NCBI RefSeq assembly: GCF_022763305.1
Contig: NZ_JALEGT010000121.1
Span: 124,001-188,000 of the forward strand
Length of the DNA: 64,000 nt
Reading direction: 5' to 3'
DNA from: Marivita sp.
Lineage (GTDB): Bacteria; Pseudomonadota; Alphaproteobacteria; Rhodobacterales; Rhodobacteraceae
Shown here: piece by piece, positions 21,563 to 29,452 of the stretch
How positions within the stretch are numbered: position 1 is the first letter of the stretch
Layout of the letters: each line of letters opens with the position of its first letter
The notes under the pieces: generated by a model
Databases searched by the model: none
What the model saw: only the letters and a program-made list of their open reading frames with translations
What the model was told of the DNA's origin: nothing
Program-made: the position numbers and the translations under genes

Positions 21563-21637
21563 TGGATCACCTCCTTTCAGCTGTTGATAAAACGCATCTT
21601 CAGCGTGACAGGCTTTCCGTATCGCGCAACTCTTTTC

Positions 21638-22267
21638 TTACGTCAGGACTACTTTTTCGCGAAATCGAAGGACGATGAGTCGAAATGGTATCAGTGCGAG
21701 CAGTGCCAGGGAGATCTTGACCATCCAGTCCGCAACCGCGAGCGACACCCAAAGCGGCGCAACCGGGCCTGAGCCGAGCATCGGCAGCATCTCACCGGCC
21801 CAAGACACGTCATTTCCGGGTTCGAGAAACGCCAGTGCGCCGGAAAAGGCGATGGTGAAAAACAGCGCTGTATCGACCGATGCGCCGATCAGGGTGGACG
21901 CGAGTGGCGCACGCCACCACGCACCGTCGCGCATCCGGTCAAAGATCGTGACATCCAGCAGCTGCGCCGTCAGGAACGCGACCCCAGAAGCCAGCGCGAT
22001 GCGGAACGTGACCAGCGGACCGAATTCCCCCTCGATCTGGGTGCCGATCAATGAGCAGATCACGCCGACAATGAACCCGGCGAACACGACCTGACGCGCG
22101 GCGCTGGGCCCATAAAGACGGTTCATGAGATCGGTGACAAGAAATGCGAGCGGATAGGTGAAGGCGCCCCAGGTCAGCCAGTTTCCGAACAGGAACTGGA
22201 CAAGGATGTTGGAGGCCAACACGATGAGGGCCATGGCGATGATGCCAGGAATATGAGCGCGGGTCAT
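21638..22267 (-). CDS. yhhQ: Queuosine precursor transporter, YhhQ/VUT family
   Basis: A 209-residue integral membrane protein with about six hydrophobic segments and the family motif FGNWLTWGAFTYPLAFLVTD near the N-terminus. The YhhQ/QPTR (VUT) family imports preQ0/preQ1 for queuosine tRNA modification. The start at 22267 is chosen because the more upstream in-frame codons give a hydrophilic, non-conserved extension; this start opens directly into the first helix. A hairpin lies 36-54 bp upstream in the leader. Confidence 0.85.
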   Translation of the reverse strand: MTRAHIPGIIAMALIVLASNILVQFLFGNWLTWGAFTYPLAFLVTDLMNRLYGPSAARQVVFAGFIVGVICSLIGTQIEGEFGPLVTFRIALASGVAFLTAQLLDVTIFDRMRDGAWWRAPLASTLIGASVDTALFFTIAFSGALAFLEPGNDVSWAGEMLPMLGSGPVAPLWVSLAVADWMVKISLALLALIPFRLIVLRFREKVVLT

Positions 22268-22302
22268 TGTGACTCCCGTTTTGCCAAGGTTGCGGGGACT
22301 TG

Positions 22303-22321
22303 ATTCCCGTCCATCGGGAAT
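22303..22321 (-). promoter_or_regulatory. Hairpin in the yhhQ leader
   Basis: ATTCCCG and CGGGAAT form a perfect 7-bp stem with a five-base loop, 36 bp before the yhhQ ATG. A second CCCG/CGGG pairing is possible closer to the start codon. A preQ1-responsive leader would make sense for this transporter, but I do not recognise the preQ1-I, -II or -III consensus here. Confidence 0.3.
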
Positions 22322-22358
22322 GGCGCGTGGCATATAGCGCCGCTTCGCAACAGACAAG

Positions 22359-23204
22359 CTAATTGCCGATGGTGTATTCGACGATCTCGGTGTTCTGGAG
22401 GGACATGAAATTGTCATCCGACACCATGGTCAGACGGATTGTGCCATCCTCAGCCCGCCAGACTGCAAGCCCTTCCAGATTGTCATGGCGGCGGGTCGAG
22501 GTTGTCAGAAGTGTCTCGCCCGCCGCATTCTCGGTTTCGTTGATTTCAAAACGACGCACGCGAGAGCTGAACCCGAAGCCGGAAAAACCACGTTCGAGAA
22601 TGTAAAGCTGACCATCTGGTCCAACATCGGCCCCGACCGGAACGAAACCGTCGCTTCTGGAAATCGACATCGGCTGGTCCCAACCGACATTCCCGCGGAA
22701 CCGGAACACTGCGAAGGGTGCCAGGAGATCGCGTGACACTTCTGGAAGCGCGTAGATCGTGTCATCCGTGCTGATCGCCAACGCTTCCAGCCCCCGGTTC
22801 GATGGCAGCGCGTCGATGGATGGAAACCGGGGAAGTGCTGCCCAGCTGCCATCCAGATCCCGCCGCAGGACGAGATTTTCGCTTTCCACCGACACAAACA
22901 GTCTTCCGTCAGCATCCCGGGCCAAACCTTCCGTGTCCCGATTGGAAGGATGCGCAAAAAGACTGTCGGGAATATCGAGCGGCGCCATCTCGCTGCTGCG
23001 CAGACCGATGATGCGGTTGGAATGACGAAAGATGGTGCCCTCGATCAGGTGCGCCCGATCGCTCATCATGACGAAGCTGGCGCCATCCGGCGACAGGATC
23101 AGGCCGGAATAGCCACCGAAGTCGGCTCTTTCCTTGGTCCAGTGATAAGACGACAGGAACCGGGCTGAAGTTTTGTCTTCGTCCAAAACCGGCTCAGCGC
23201 TCAA
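22359..23204 (-). CDS. Phytase-like beta-propeller protein (esterase-like family)
   Basis: A protein of about 281 residues resembling the phytase-like (PF13449) family: FGGYSGLILSPDGASFVMMSDR, followed by RDTEGLARDADGRLFVSVE and NRGLEALAIS blocks typical of six-bladed propellers. These proteins are normally exported, yet no signal peptide is visible. The start is uncertain: TTG at 23204 overlaps the mepA stop (TTGA), while ATG at 23228 lies inside mepA; neither has a good ribosome-binding site. Substrate unknown. Confidence 0.7.
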   Translation of the reverse strand: MSAEPVLDEDKTSARFLSSYHWTKERADFGGYSGLILSPDGASFVMMSDRAHLIEGTIFRHSNRIIGLRSSEMAPLDIPDSLFAHPSNRDTEGLARDADGRLFVSVESENLVLRRDLDGSWAALPRFPSIDALPSNRGLEALAISTDDTIYALPEVSRDLLAPFAVFRFRGNVGWDQPMSISRSDGFVPVGADVGPDGQLYILERGFSGFGFSSRVRRFEINETENAAGETLLTTSTRRHDNLEGLAVWRAEDGTIRLTMVSDDNFMSLQNTEIVEYTIGN

Positions 23205-24124
23205 TTCGCAGCCAGAACCGTAGCACATTGCGCCGGCAGATCCGCAAGGGTCAGCTCCCGCCGCGGCGTCGGTTTCGGTGCACTCGGGTCGGGCGGCGGC
23301 GGATTGAGGATGTTGTTCACCCATTGCTGGGCATCGTCACAGCCATCGCCGCGCGGCGGCGCATCCTGATCGACGCAGCCAGACATGCCCGGAGGACAGG
23401 CCAGACGGACGTGGAAGTGATAGTGGTGCCCATACCAAGGCCGGATTTTCCGCAGGTAGCTGCGATCGCCGGTTTCTGCATTGCACATGGCCACTTTGGC
23501 GCCAGGGAAGACAAAGATGCGCGCAACGCGCGGATCGCTTGCTGCGGCCTTGAGGATGTTGTGATGCTCCTTTGTCCATTGGTCGTTGATATAGGCGCCA
23601 CTGGCCCGCTGCATCGAGATGGATGAAATGTTCTCGCGCTCTGTCTGGTTGAGGGTCAGGCGATCCGCCGGACGCATCCAGATATCGGCATCGAGCCCAA
23701 TCTGGTGGCTGGCGTGCCCTGTCAGCATCGGCCCGCCGCGCGGCTGACTGATGTCGCCGATATAGAGCCCGTTCCAGCCGGGCTGCTGAGCCGCGATGCG
23801 TGACAGATCCTGAAGGAAATCGACCGTGATCGGCAGCCCCCAGTTGCGGTTGCGCGACAGGCGCATCGCCTGCCATGTTGGCCCGGTTTCGGGAAGCTGC
23901 ACCTGTCCGGCGGCACAGCCCTTGGCGTAACTGCCGTAAGCCGCCGGCGACTGGCTCGAGGCGTTGTCCATACCGCCGAAGAGCTGTTTGGCCTGGCGCG
24001 TGCTCAACACACCGCTGACACGGGGCACACTGACCTCGGATGCGTCCGTGCTGCGCGAACCGGTGTCGCCGCCGCAAGCGCTCAGCAGGAAGGCAAGTCC
24101 GAGGATTGGAAGAAACCGTTTCAT
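23201..24124 (-). CDS. mepA: Penicillin-insensitive murein endopeptidase (MepA, M74), lipoprotein
   Basis: MepA hydrolyses D-alanyl-meso-DAP cross-links in peptidoglycan. Zinc-ligand motifs of LAS-type peptidases are visible: GHASHQIGLDADIWM and GHHYHFHVRLACP. The N-terminus carries a signal with the lipobox LSAC (Cys17), so the product is probably anchored in the outer membrane, while E. coli MepA is soluble. Length 307 residues with a Pro-rich C-terminal linker. The ATG overlaps the stop of the upstream MFS gene by four bases (ATGA), so the two are probably co-translated. Confidence 0.92.
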   Translation of the reverse strand: MKRFLPILGLAFLLSACGGDTGSRSTDASEVSVPRVSGVLSTRQAKQLFGGMDNASSQSPAAYGSYAKGCAAGQVQLPETGPTWQAMRLSRNRNWGLPITVDFLQDLSRIAAQQPGWNGLYIGDISQPRGGPMLTGHASHQIGLDADIWMRPADRLTLNQTERENISSISMQRASGAYINDQWTKEHHNILKAAASDPRVARIFVFPGAKVAMCNAETGDRSYLRKIRPWYGHHYHFHVRLACPPGMSGCVDQDAPPRGDGCDDAQQWVNNILNPPPPDPSAPKPTPRRELTLADLPAQCATVLAAN

Positions 24125-25461
24125 GATGCTGCTCGTTTCCCGTTCGGATCAACCCAGAGTAACAACACAAGTCCGATCAGGAAAAGTCCTATCACCGGGC
24201 TTACCCCCAATTGTTGGGATCCCGTAGCATAGGTCGTGATCCCGATCAGCAATGGTGCCAGGAAACTGGTCGCTTTTCCGGCCAGCGCATAGAGTCCGAA
24301 GGCTTCTGTCATGCGGGCGGGATTGGCCTGGCGGACCATCATCGTACGACTGGCCGACTGGATCACACCTCCGGCAGCCCCGATCACTGCGCCGATCATG
24401 TAGAACGCGATGTCGGGGAGTGCCGATCCCTCGGGCAAGGGCACGCCGAACATGTCCTCTCGAGAGATCATCACGATTGCCACGCCCATCGCGGTCAGGG
24501 CAAGGATGCAGGCCACGATCACCGGCTTCGGCCCGAACCGGGAATCCGCCATGCCTCCCAGCCAAGCGGCCAATGCACCGGCGATGATCGCAATGATGCC
24601 GAAGATGCCGACATTCTGGACGCTCCACCCCAGAACACCCGCCGCGTAGATTCCGCCAAAGGCATACATCCCATTCAACGCATCCCGGTAGAACATCGCC
24701 GATCCAAGATAGGCAAACAGCGACCGGTCCTGCGGCAATCGACGCAGCGTGGATTTGAGATCGTTCAGTGCCAGCTTGACTGCGCCCTTGGGGGCCTTCT
24801 GCCGTATTGGCTCCCTGACATAGAGAAAGAACGGGATCATGAAGATCACATACCAGATTGCGACCAGTGGCCCGACAAAACGGGTTCCTTCGCGTGCCTC
24901 TGGATCAAGGCCAAACGCGGGCTCCAGTCCAAGCAATGTGCGCCCGGTCGCGGCGTTGTCGGCAAAGAACAGCAGCATGAGCACAAGTGCGATCAGGCCG
25001 CCGACATATCCGAAGGCCCAACCATTGCCGGAAATGCGACCGATCTCTTCCCGCGTGCCAAGGTCCGGCAGCATCGAATTGGTGAAGGTCATGGCGAACT
25101 CCATGCCGATCATGCCGATGGCAAAAAAGGTCAGGATCAGGATCAGACTGAAATCACCAGGCGCTGCGCTCCATAGACCGGCGGCACCAACGACATACAT
25201 GATTGAGAAGAGCCAGATCCACCGCATGCGGTTGCCGCCTGTATCCGCCAGGGCTCCGAGAACCGGGGCGAGGATCGCGATCACAAGACCGGCGGCGCCG
25301 ATTCCAAAGCCCCAGGCGGATTGCGCGGCCGTGCCGTCGCCCACCAATTCCTTGATGTAAGGCGCGAAAATGAAGGTGATCAGCAACGTATTATACGGTT
25401 GGCTGGCCCAGTCGAAAAAGAACCAGCCCCAGATGCGTTTGCGCAAGGAAGCGTTTGCCAT
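24121..25461 (-). CDS. MFS transporter of the UMF1/Atg22-like family
   Basis: A 446-residue, twelve-helix carrier. The segments FFFDWASQPYNTLLITFIFAPY near the N-terminus and QSASRTMMVRQANPARMTEA in the C-terminal half are hallmarks of the bacterial UMF1 (Atg22-like) MFS branch. Its substrate is unknown. The start at 25461 is preceded by a GGGGGA site; upstream in-frame extension is arginine-rich and unlikely. It forms a string with mepA and the phytase-like gene. Confidence 0.88.
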   Translation of the reverse strand: MANASLRKRIWGWFFFDWASQPYNTLLITFIFAPYIKELVGDGTAAQSAWGFGIGAAGLVIAILAPVLGALADTGGNRMRWIWLFSIMYVVGAAGLWSAAPGDFSLILILTFFAIGMIGMEFAMTFTNSMLPDLGTREEIGRISGNGWAFGYVGGLIALVLMLLFFADNAATGRTLLGLEPAFGLDPEAREGTRFVGPLVAIWYVIFMIPFFLYVREPIRQKAPKGAVKLALNDLKSTLRRLPQDRSLFAYLGSAMFYRDALNGMYAFGGIYAAGVLGWSVQNVGIFGIIAIIAGALAAWLGGMADSRFGPKPVIVACILALTAMGVAIVMISREDMFGVPLPEGSALPDIAFYMIGAVIGAAGGVIQSASRTMMVRQANPARMTEAFGLYALAGKATSFLAPLLIGITTYATGSQQLGVSPVIGLFLIGLVLLLWVDPNGKRAAS

Positions 25462-25514
25462 GCCATATCCCCCTGCCGTCTTATGGGTGGGAAATGTCGA
25501 ACCGGCAAGCGGTG

Positions 25515-26066
25515 TCAGGCGGCGATCTCGTCCTGCATCGGAGGCCAGGGGCGCGCATCTTCGGCACGAAGCCAGTCCGCCACCCAATCGGGCATTTGCG
25601 GAGAAGCATGGTCCGCCAGTCCCATGGCCGCAATCACGCGATCGGTTGGAACGATCCCGTTTCGGTCGGTCACGGCCGAGCGATAGACGGCATGGTTCGC
25701 GCAGTCTCCGTTCTGTTTCCACATCGACTGCTCGATATAGAGAAACCGGGCATCCCAGCAGAGAAGCCGACTGCGCATCTCGAACCGCTCGAACGTACGA
25801 ACCCGACGCCGGTAGCGTACGACGACACCGGCCATGGTCAGGCCCCAGCGTTCTTTCCTAATCATCGCCATCAGGCCGTTCACCTGTGCCAGCGGGATGC
25901 GCCCAAGATCATAGAGGGTAAGCGTGCGGCCGTTGTTCAGCTCCATCCACATGTCGATGTCCCATGGCCAGCAGCGATGATGCGACACATATATGGCAAA
26001 CGGGCCCTGTGATGGGACCTTGCGCGCTTTCCAGATGCCAAGTGCCATGCGGATGAAGGGATACAT
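25515..26066 (-). CDS. Hot-dog fold acyl-CoA thioesterase-like protein
   Basis: A 183-residue protein resembling the THEM6/4HBT_2 branch of hot-dog thioesterases: VSHHRCWPWDIDMWMELNNGR followed by a long central helix region and VVVRYRRRVRTFERFEMRSR strands. It lacks a signal peptide. It is the first gene of the minus-strand string that includes the MFS and mepA genes, separated by 53 bp. The substrate cannot be inferred. Confidence 0.75.
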   Translation of the reverse strand: MYPFIRMALGIWKARKVPSQGPFAIYVSHHRCWPWDIDMWMELNNGRTLTLYDLGRIPLAQVNGLMAMIRKERWGLTMAGVVVRYRRRVRTFERFEMRSRLLCWDARFLYIEQSMWKQNGDCANHAVYRSAVTDRNGIVPTDRVIAAMGLADHASPQMPDWVADWLRAEDARPWPPMQDEIAA

Positions 26067-26203
26067 AGGTCACTCCTGTTGCGCGGTTAGTTGACCTGAT
26101 GAGGCTCCGCGTCAACCGCGACCTCACGGCAACCGCTTTGCCTTGTTCTTCGCCGCACATGCGCCTACCTCTTCTCAGGATACTGACAAGGGAAATCCGT
26201 CCG

Positions 26204-26497
26204 ATGCAATCGCTCTACCAGATCCTGATGCTGCTTCTTGATATCGTGTGGTTCTTCATCATTGCCCACGTGATTATGAGCTGGTTGATCAATTTCCAGG
26301 TGCTGAACCTGCGCCAGCCTATCGTGGCGCAGATCTGGGATGGTCTGAACCGGTTGCTGGAACCGATGTATTCCCGTCTGCGCCGCATCCTGCCCCCTAT
26401 GTCGGGCATCGACCTTGCGCCGCTGGTTGCGCTTATCGGCGTCTACATCCTGCGCATCGTTCTGGCGAACAATGCGGGCTTCTTCTACGGGTTCTGA
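26204..26497 (+). CDS. YggT family membrane protein
   Basis: A 97-residue protein with two hydrophobic segments and the YggT signature: SWLINFQVLNLRQPIV, then a short loop, then DLAPLVALIGVYILRIVL. YggT proteins are small inner-membrane proteins tied to osmotic tolerance or cell-envelope organisation in some bacteria; the biochemical role is unclear. The start at 26204 has AAGGGAA upstream and is preferred over an earlier in-frame ATG at 26099, which would add a non-conserved hydrophilic leader. Confidence 0.87.
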   Translation: MQSLYQILMLLLDIVWFFIIAHVIMSWLINFQVLNLRQPIVAQIWDGLNRLLEPMYSRLRRILPPMSGIDLAPLVALIGVYILRIVLANNAGFFYGF

Positions 26498-26581
26498 CCC
26501 GATCAAAGGCTTGTTCACGCACCCTTAGTGTGAGACTGTCAGGTTCAGAGCAGATATAGTTAAGAACCTGACAGGTCATCC

Positions 26582-28636
26582 ATGCCCCGCGATATGTCTG
26601 ACGCAGATACGATTCTGCGCGACGTTTTTGGATTCGACAGCTTCCGGCCCGGCCAGTCCGAGATTGTAGAGGCTGTCTCGCAGGGTGAAAACGTGTTGGC
26701 CATCATGCCTACGGGTGGGGGCAAATCGCTTTGCTTCCAGTTGCCCGCCCTCGTCCGGCATGGCGTAACCGTTGTCATTTCGCCGCTCATTGCCTTGATG
26801 CGGGATCAGGTCCGCGGACTGCGCGAAACAGGTGTTGCCGCCGGTGCTTTGACTTCGGCCAACACGGACGAGGAAAACGACGCAGTCTGGGATATGCTGC
26901 ATTCCGGCGCGCTCAAGCTGCTTTACCTCGCCCCCGAGCGTCTTGCGTCAGGTGGAACGCAGCGAATGCTGCAGCAGGCTGGTGTCTCGCTGATCGCTGT
27001 GGACGAGGCCCATTGCGTCAGCCAGTGGGGTCATGACTTCCGTCCCGACTACCTGCGCATAGGGGAATTGCGTCGGGCGCTCGACGTGCCGCTCGCGGCC
27101 TTCACTGCAACAGCGGATGCGGAAACGCAGGAAGAGATCGTCGCGCGGCTGTTTGACGGACATCGGCCGACAACATTCCTGCGTGGCTTCGACAGACCCA
27201 ACATCCACCTGATGTTCGCACCGAAGAACAAACCGCGCGAGCAGATCCTTAAATTCGCGGCTGCGCGCAAGGACCAATCGGGCATCGTCTATTGCGGCAC
27301 GCGGGCCAAGACCGAAACGCTGGCCCAGGCGCTGAACGCCGAAGGTCACACGGCGTGCTTTTATCATGGCGGTATGGAGGCCGAGGCGCGACGCCACGTG
27401 GAATCCCGGTTCGCCACCGAAGACGGATTGATCGTGGTCGCGACGGTTGCATTCGGCATGGGTGTGGACAAGCCGGATATCCGATGGGTGGCCCATGCCG
27501 ATCTGCCAAAATCCATCGAGGCCTACTACCAGGAAATTGGTCGCGCCGGGCGCGATGGTGCACCAGCCGAGACCTTGACGCTCTATGGATCGGACGACAT
27601 CCGTTTGCGCCGGTCGCAGATTGACGAAGGACTGGCGCCACCCGAACGGCGTCATGCGGATCATGGCCGGTTGAACGCGCTGCTTGGCCTGGCCGAAGCG
27701 CTGGAATGCCGTCGCAAGACGCTTTTGCGCTATTTCGGCGAAAGCGACGTGACCTGTGGAAACTGCGATCTGTGCGACACTCCCGCCCAGATCTTTGATG
27801 GGACAGAAGCGGTTCGCAAGGCCTTGTCTGCTGCGCTGCGCACCGGGGAAAGCTTTGGCGCTGGGCATCTGATCGACATCCTGCTGGGAACGAAAACGGA
27901 AAAGGTCCTGGCGCGCAATCATGACACCCTGCCGACCTTCGGCGTCGGCAAGGATCTCAAGCGCGGAGAATGGCAGGTGGTGTTCCGCCAGATGATGGGT
28001 CACGACCTCATGCGCCCCGATCCCGAACGGCATGGCGCATTGGTGATGACCGAAGCCGCGCGGCCGATCCTGCGCGGCGATGCCTCGATCAACCTGCGCC
28101 GCGACAGCCTTGAGGCGGCAAGCGAACGGCGGCCGCAGGTGCGCACCCTGGTCAGTGACGAAGATGCGCCCCTGCTGTCCGCCCTCAAGGCCAAGCGCCG
28201 CGCGTTGGCCGAGGAACAGTCTGTCCCCGCCTATGTGATCTTTCCGGACAAGACGCTGATCGAAATGGCCGAGACCCGACCTGCGAACCTCGATGCCTTG
28301 GCAAGGATCAGCGGTGTGGGGGCGAAGAAGCTCGAGCGCTATGGTGCTGCTTTCCTGAAGGTGATCGCGGGCGAGGTGCCGGAAACCCATCCCGCACGGC
28401 GCAAGCTGGCCACACGCGGTGCTGGGGGGCTATACGACGCGCTGTTGCAGTCGCAGGCTGCATTGGTGCGCGGGGATTGTGGCACGTTGAAGCCTCTGTC
28501 CTGCACCGCCGGGCAACTCGCCCGTCTGGCGCAGACCCGACCGAGGGACGAAACCGGGATCGCTCGCATTATCGGTGAACGTCATGCCGAACGGTTTGCC
28601 GAGAGCTTTCTGGACGTTTTGCGGGCAGCGGACTAA
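26582..28636 (+). CDS. recQ: ATP-dependent DNA helicase RecQ
   Basis: RecQ unwinds DNA 3'-5' in recombination and repair. Visible motifs are Walker A MPTGGGKS, DEAH in VDEAHCVSQWGHDFRPDY, motif VI QEIGRAGRDG, the RecQ zinc-binding cysteines CGNCDLCDTP, a winged-helix region and a C-terminal HRDC domain. Length 684 residues, usual for RecQ1-type bacterial enzymes. ATG at 26582 is taken; a second ATG four codons later is equally possible. Confidence 0.96.
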   Translation: MPRDMSDADTILRDVFGFDSFRPGQSEIVEAVSQGENVLAIMPTGGGKSLCFQLPALVRHGVTVVISPLIALMRDQVRGLRETGVAAGALTSANTDEENDAVWDMLHSGALKLLYLAPERLASGGTQRMLQQAGVSLIAVDEAHCVSQWGHDFRPDYLRIGELRRALDVPLAAFTATADAETQEEIVARLFDGHRPTTFLRGFDRPNIHLMFAPKNKPREQILKFAAARKDQSGIVYCGTRAKTETLAQALNAEGHTACFYHGGMEAEARRHVESRFATEDGLIVVATVAFGMGVDKPDIRWVAHADLPKSIEAYYQEIGRAGRDGAPAETLTLYGSDDIRLRRSQIDEGLAPPERRHADHGRLNALLGLAEALECRRKTLLRYFGESDVTCGNCDLCDTPAQIFDGTEAVRKALSAALRTGESFGAGHLIDILLGTKTEKVLARNHDTLPTFGVGKDLKRGEWQVVFRQMMGHDLMRPDPERHGALVMTEAARPILRGDASINLRRDSLEAASERRPQVRTLVSDEDAPLLSALKAKRRALAEEQSVPAYVIFPDKTLIEMAETRPANLDALARISGVGAKKLERYGAAFLKVIAGEVPETHPARRKLATRGAGGLYDALLQSQAALVRGDCGTLKPLSCTAGQLARLAQTRPRDETGIARIIGERHAERFAESFLDVLRAAD

Positions 28637-28672
28637 ATCCATCGGAACCGCGAACTCAACAAAGGTGCTGCC

Positions 28673-29452
28673 ATGCTCGTCGTGATTTCCCCAGCCAAAC
28701 GTCTTGACTGGTCAGAGCGCGATGTGACAATGACCGAACCGGTGTTTCAGGACGAGGCCAACCGTCTTGCGAAGACGGCCCGCAACCTGACGCTCGGCAA
28801 TCTCAAAGCGTTGATGGATCTGAGCGATGATCTCGCCAAGCTGAACCGCGATCGGTTCCGTGCCTTCGACGATTCCCCCACTGGTGAGATTTTGCGTCCC
28901 GCGGCGCTCGCCTTTGCCGGAGACACGTATCAGGGATTGGAGGCGGACACGCTTGACGGTGATGAGATGCGGTGGGCGCAGGATCATCTGCGTATCCTGT
29001 CCGGTCTTTACGGCGTGCTGCGTCCGCTCGATGGAATTCAGGCCTATCGCCTTGAAATGGGAAGCCGTCTGAAAACGCGGCGGGGCGCCAACCTGTACGA
29101 CTACTGGCGTGACCAGATCGCACGGAATCTGAAGGCCCAAGCCGACAACCTGGGGACCGACACTCTCGTCAATTGCGCCAGCCAGGAATATTTCGGTGCG
29201 GTGCCGCCGAAGGCGCTGGGCCTGCGGATCGTGACCCCGGCTTTCATGGAGGACAAGGGCGACGGCAAGGGGCCGAAGATCGTCAGCTTCTTCGCCAAGA
29301 AAGCCCGTGGGTCGATGGCCCGGTTCATCATCCAGCGGCGACTGACTGACCCGGACGGCATTCTGGATTTCGATCTTGGTGGCTATGCCTACCGGGCCGA
29401 TCTGTCCAAACCCGACACTCCGGTCTTCGTTCGTCCCTACGACGCCAGTTGA
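28673..29452 (+). CDS. yaaA: YaaA peroxide-stress resistance protein
   Basis: YaaA (DUF328, 259 residues) limits iron-dependent oxidative DNA damage in E. coli. The start MLVVISPAKRLDW and the C-terminal half with VSFFAKKARGSMARF are the family hallmarks. It lies 36 bp after recQ in the same direction, so both may be one DNA-damage-related transcript. Its last 16 bases overlap the end of the opposing histidine kinase gene. Confidence 0.94.
   Translation: MLVVISPAKRLDWSERDVTMTEPVFQDEANRLAKTARNLTLGNLKALMDLSDDLAKLNRDRFRAFDDSPTGEILRPAALAFAGDTYQGLEADTLDGDEMRWAQDHLRILSGLYGVLRPLDGIQAYRLEMGSRLKTRRGANLYDYWRDQIARNLKAQADNLGTDTLVNCASQEYFGAVPPKALGLRIVTPAFMEDKGDGKGPKIVSFFAKKARGSMARFIIQRRLTDPDGILDFDLGGYAYRADLSKPDTPVFVRPYDAS

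Noticed and set aside
21564..21577. Fragment of a 16S rRNA gene on the plus strand
   Set aside because: Only 14 bases match the 16S 3' end and the flanks are unrelated; more plausibly a Shine-Dalgarno sequence on the opposite strand.
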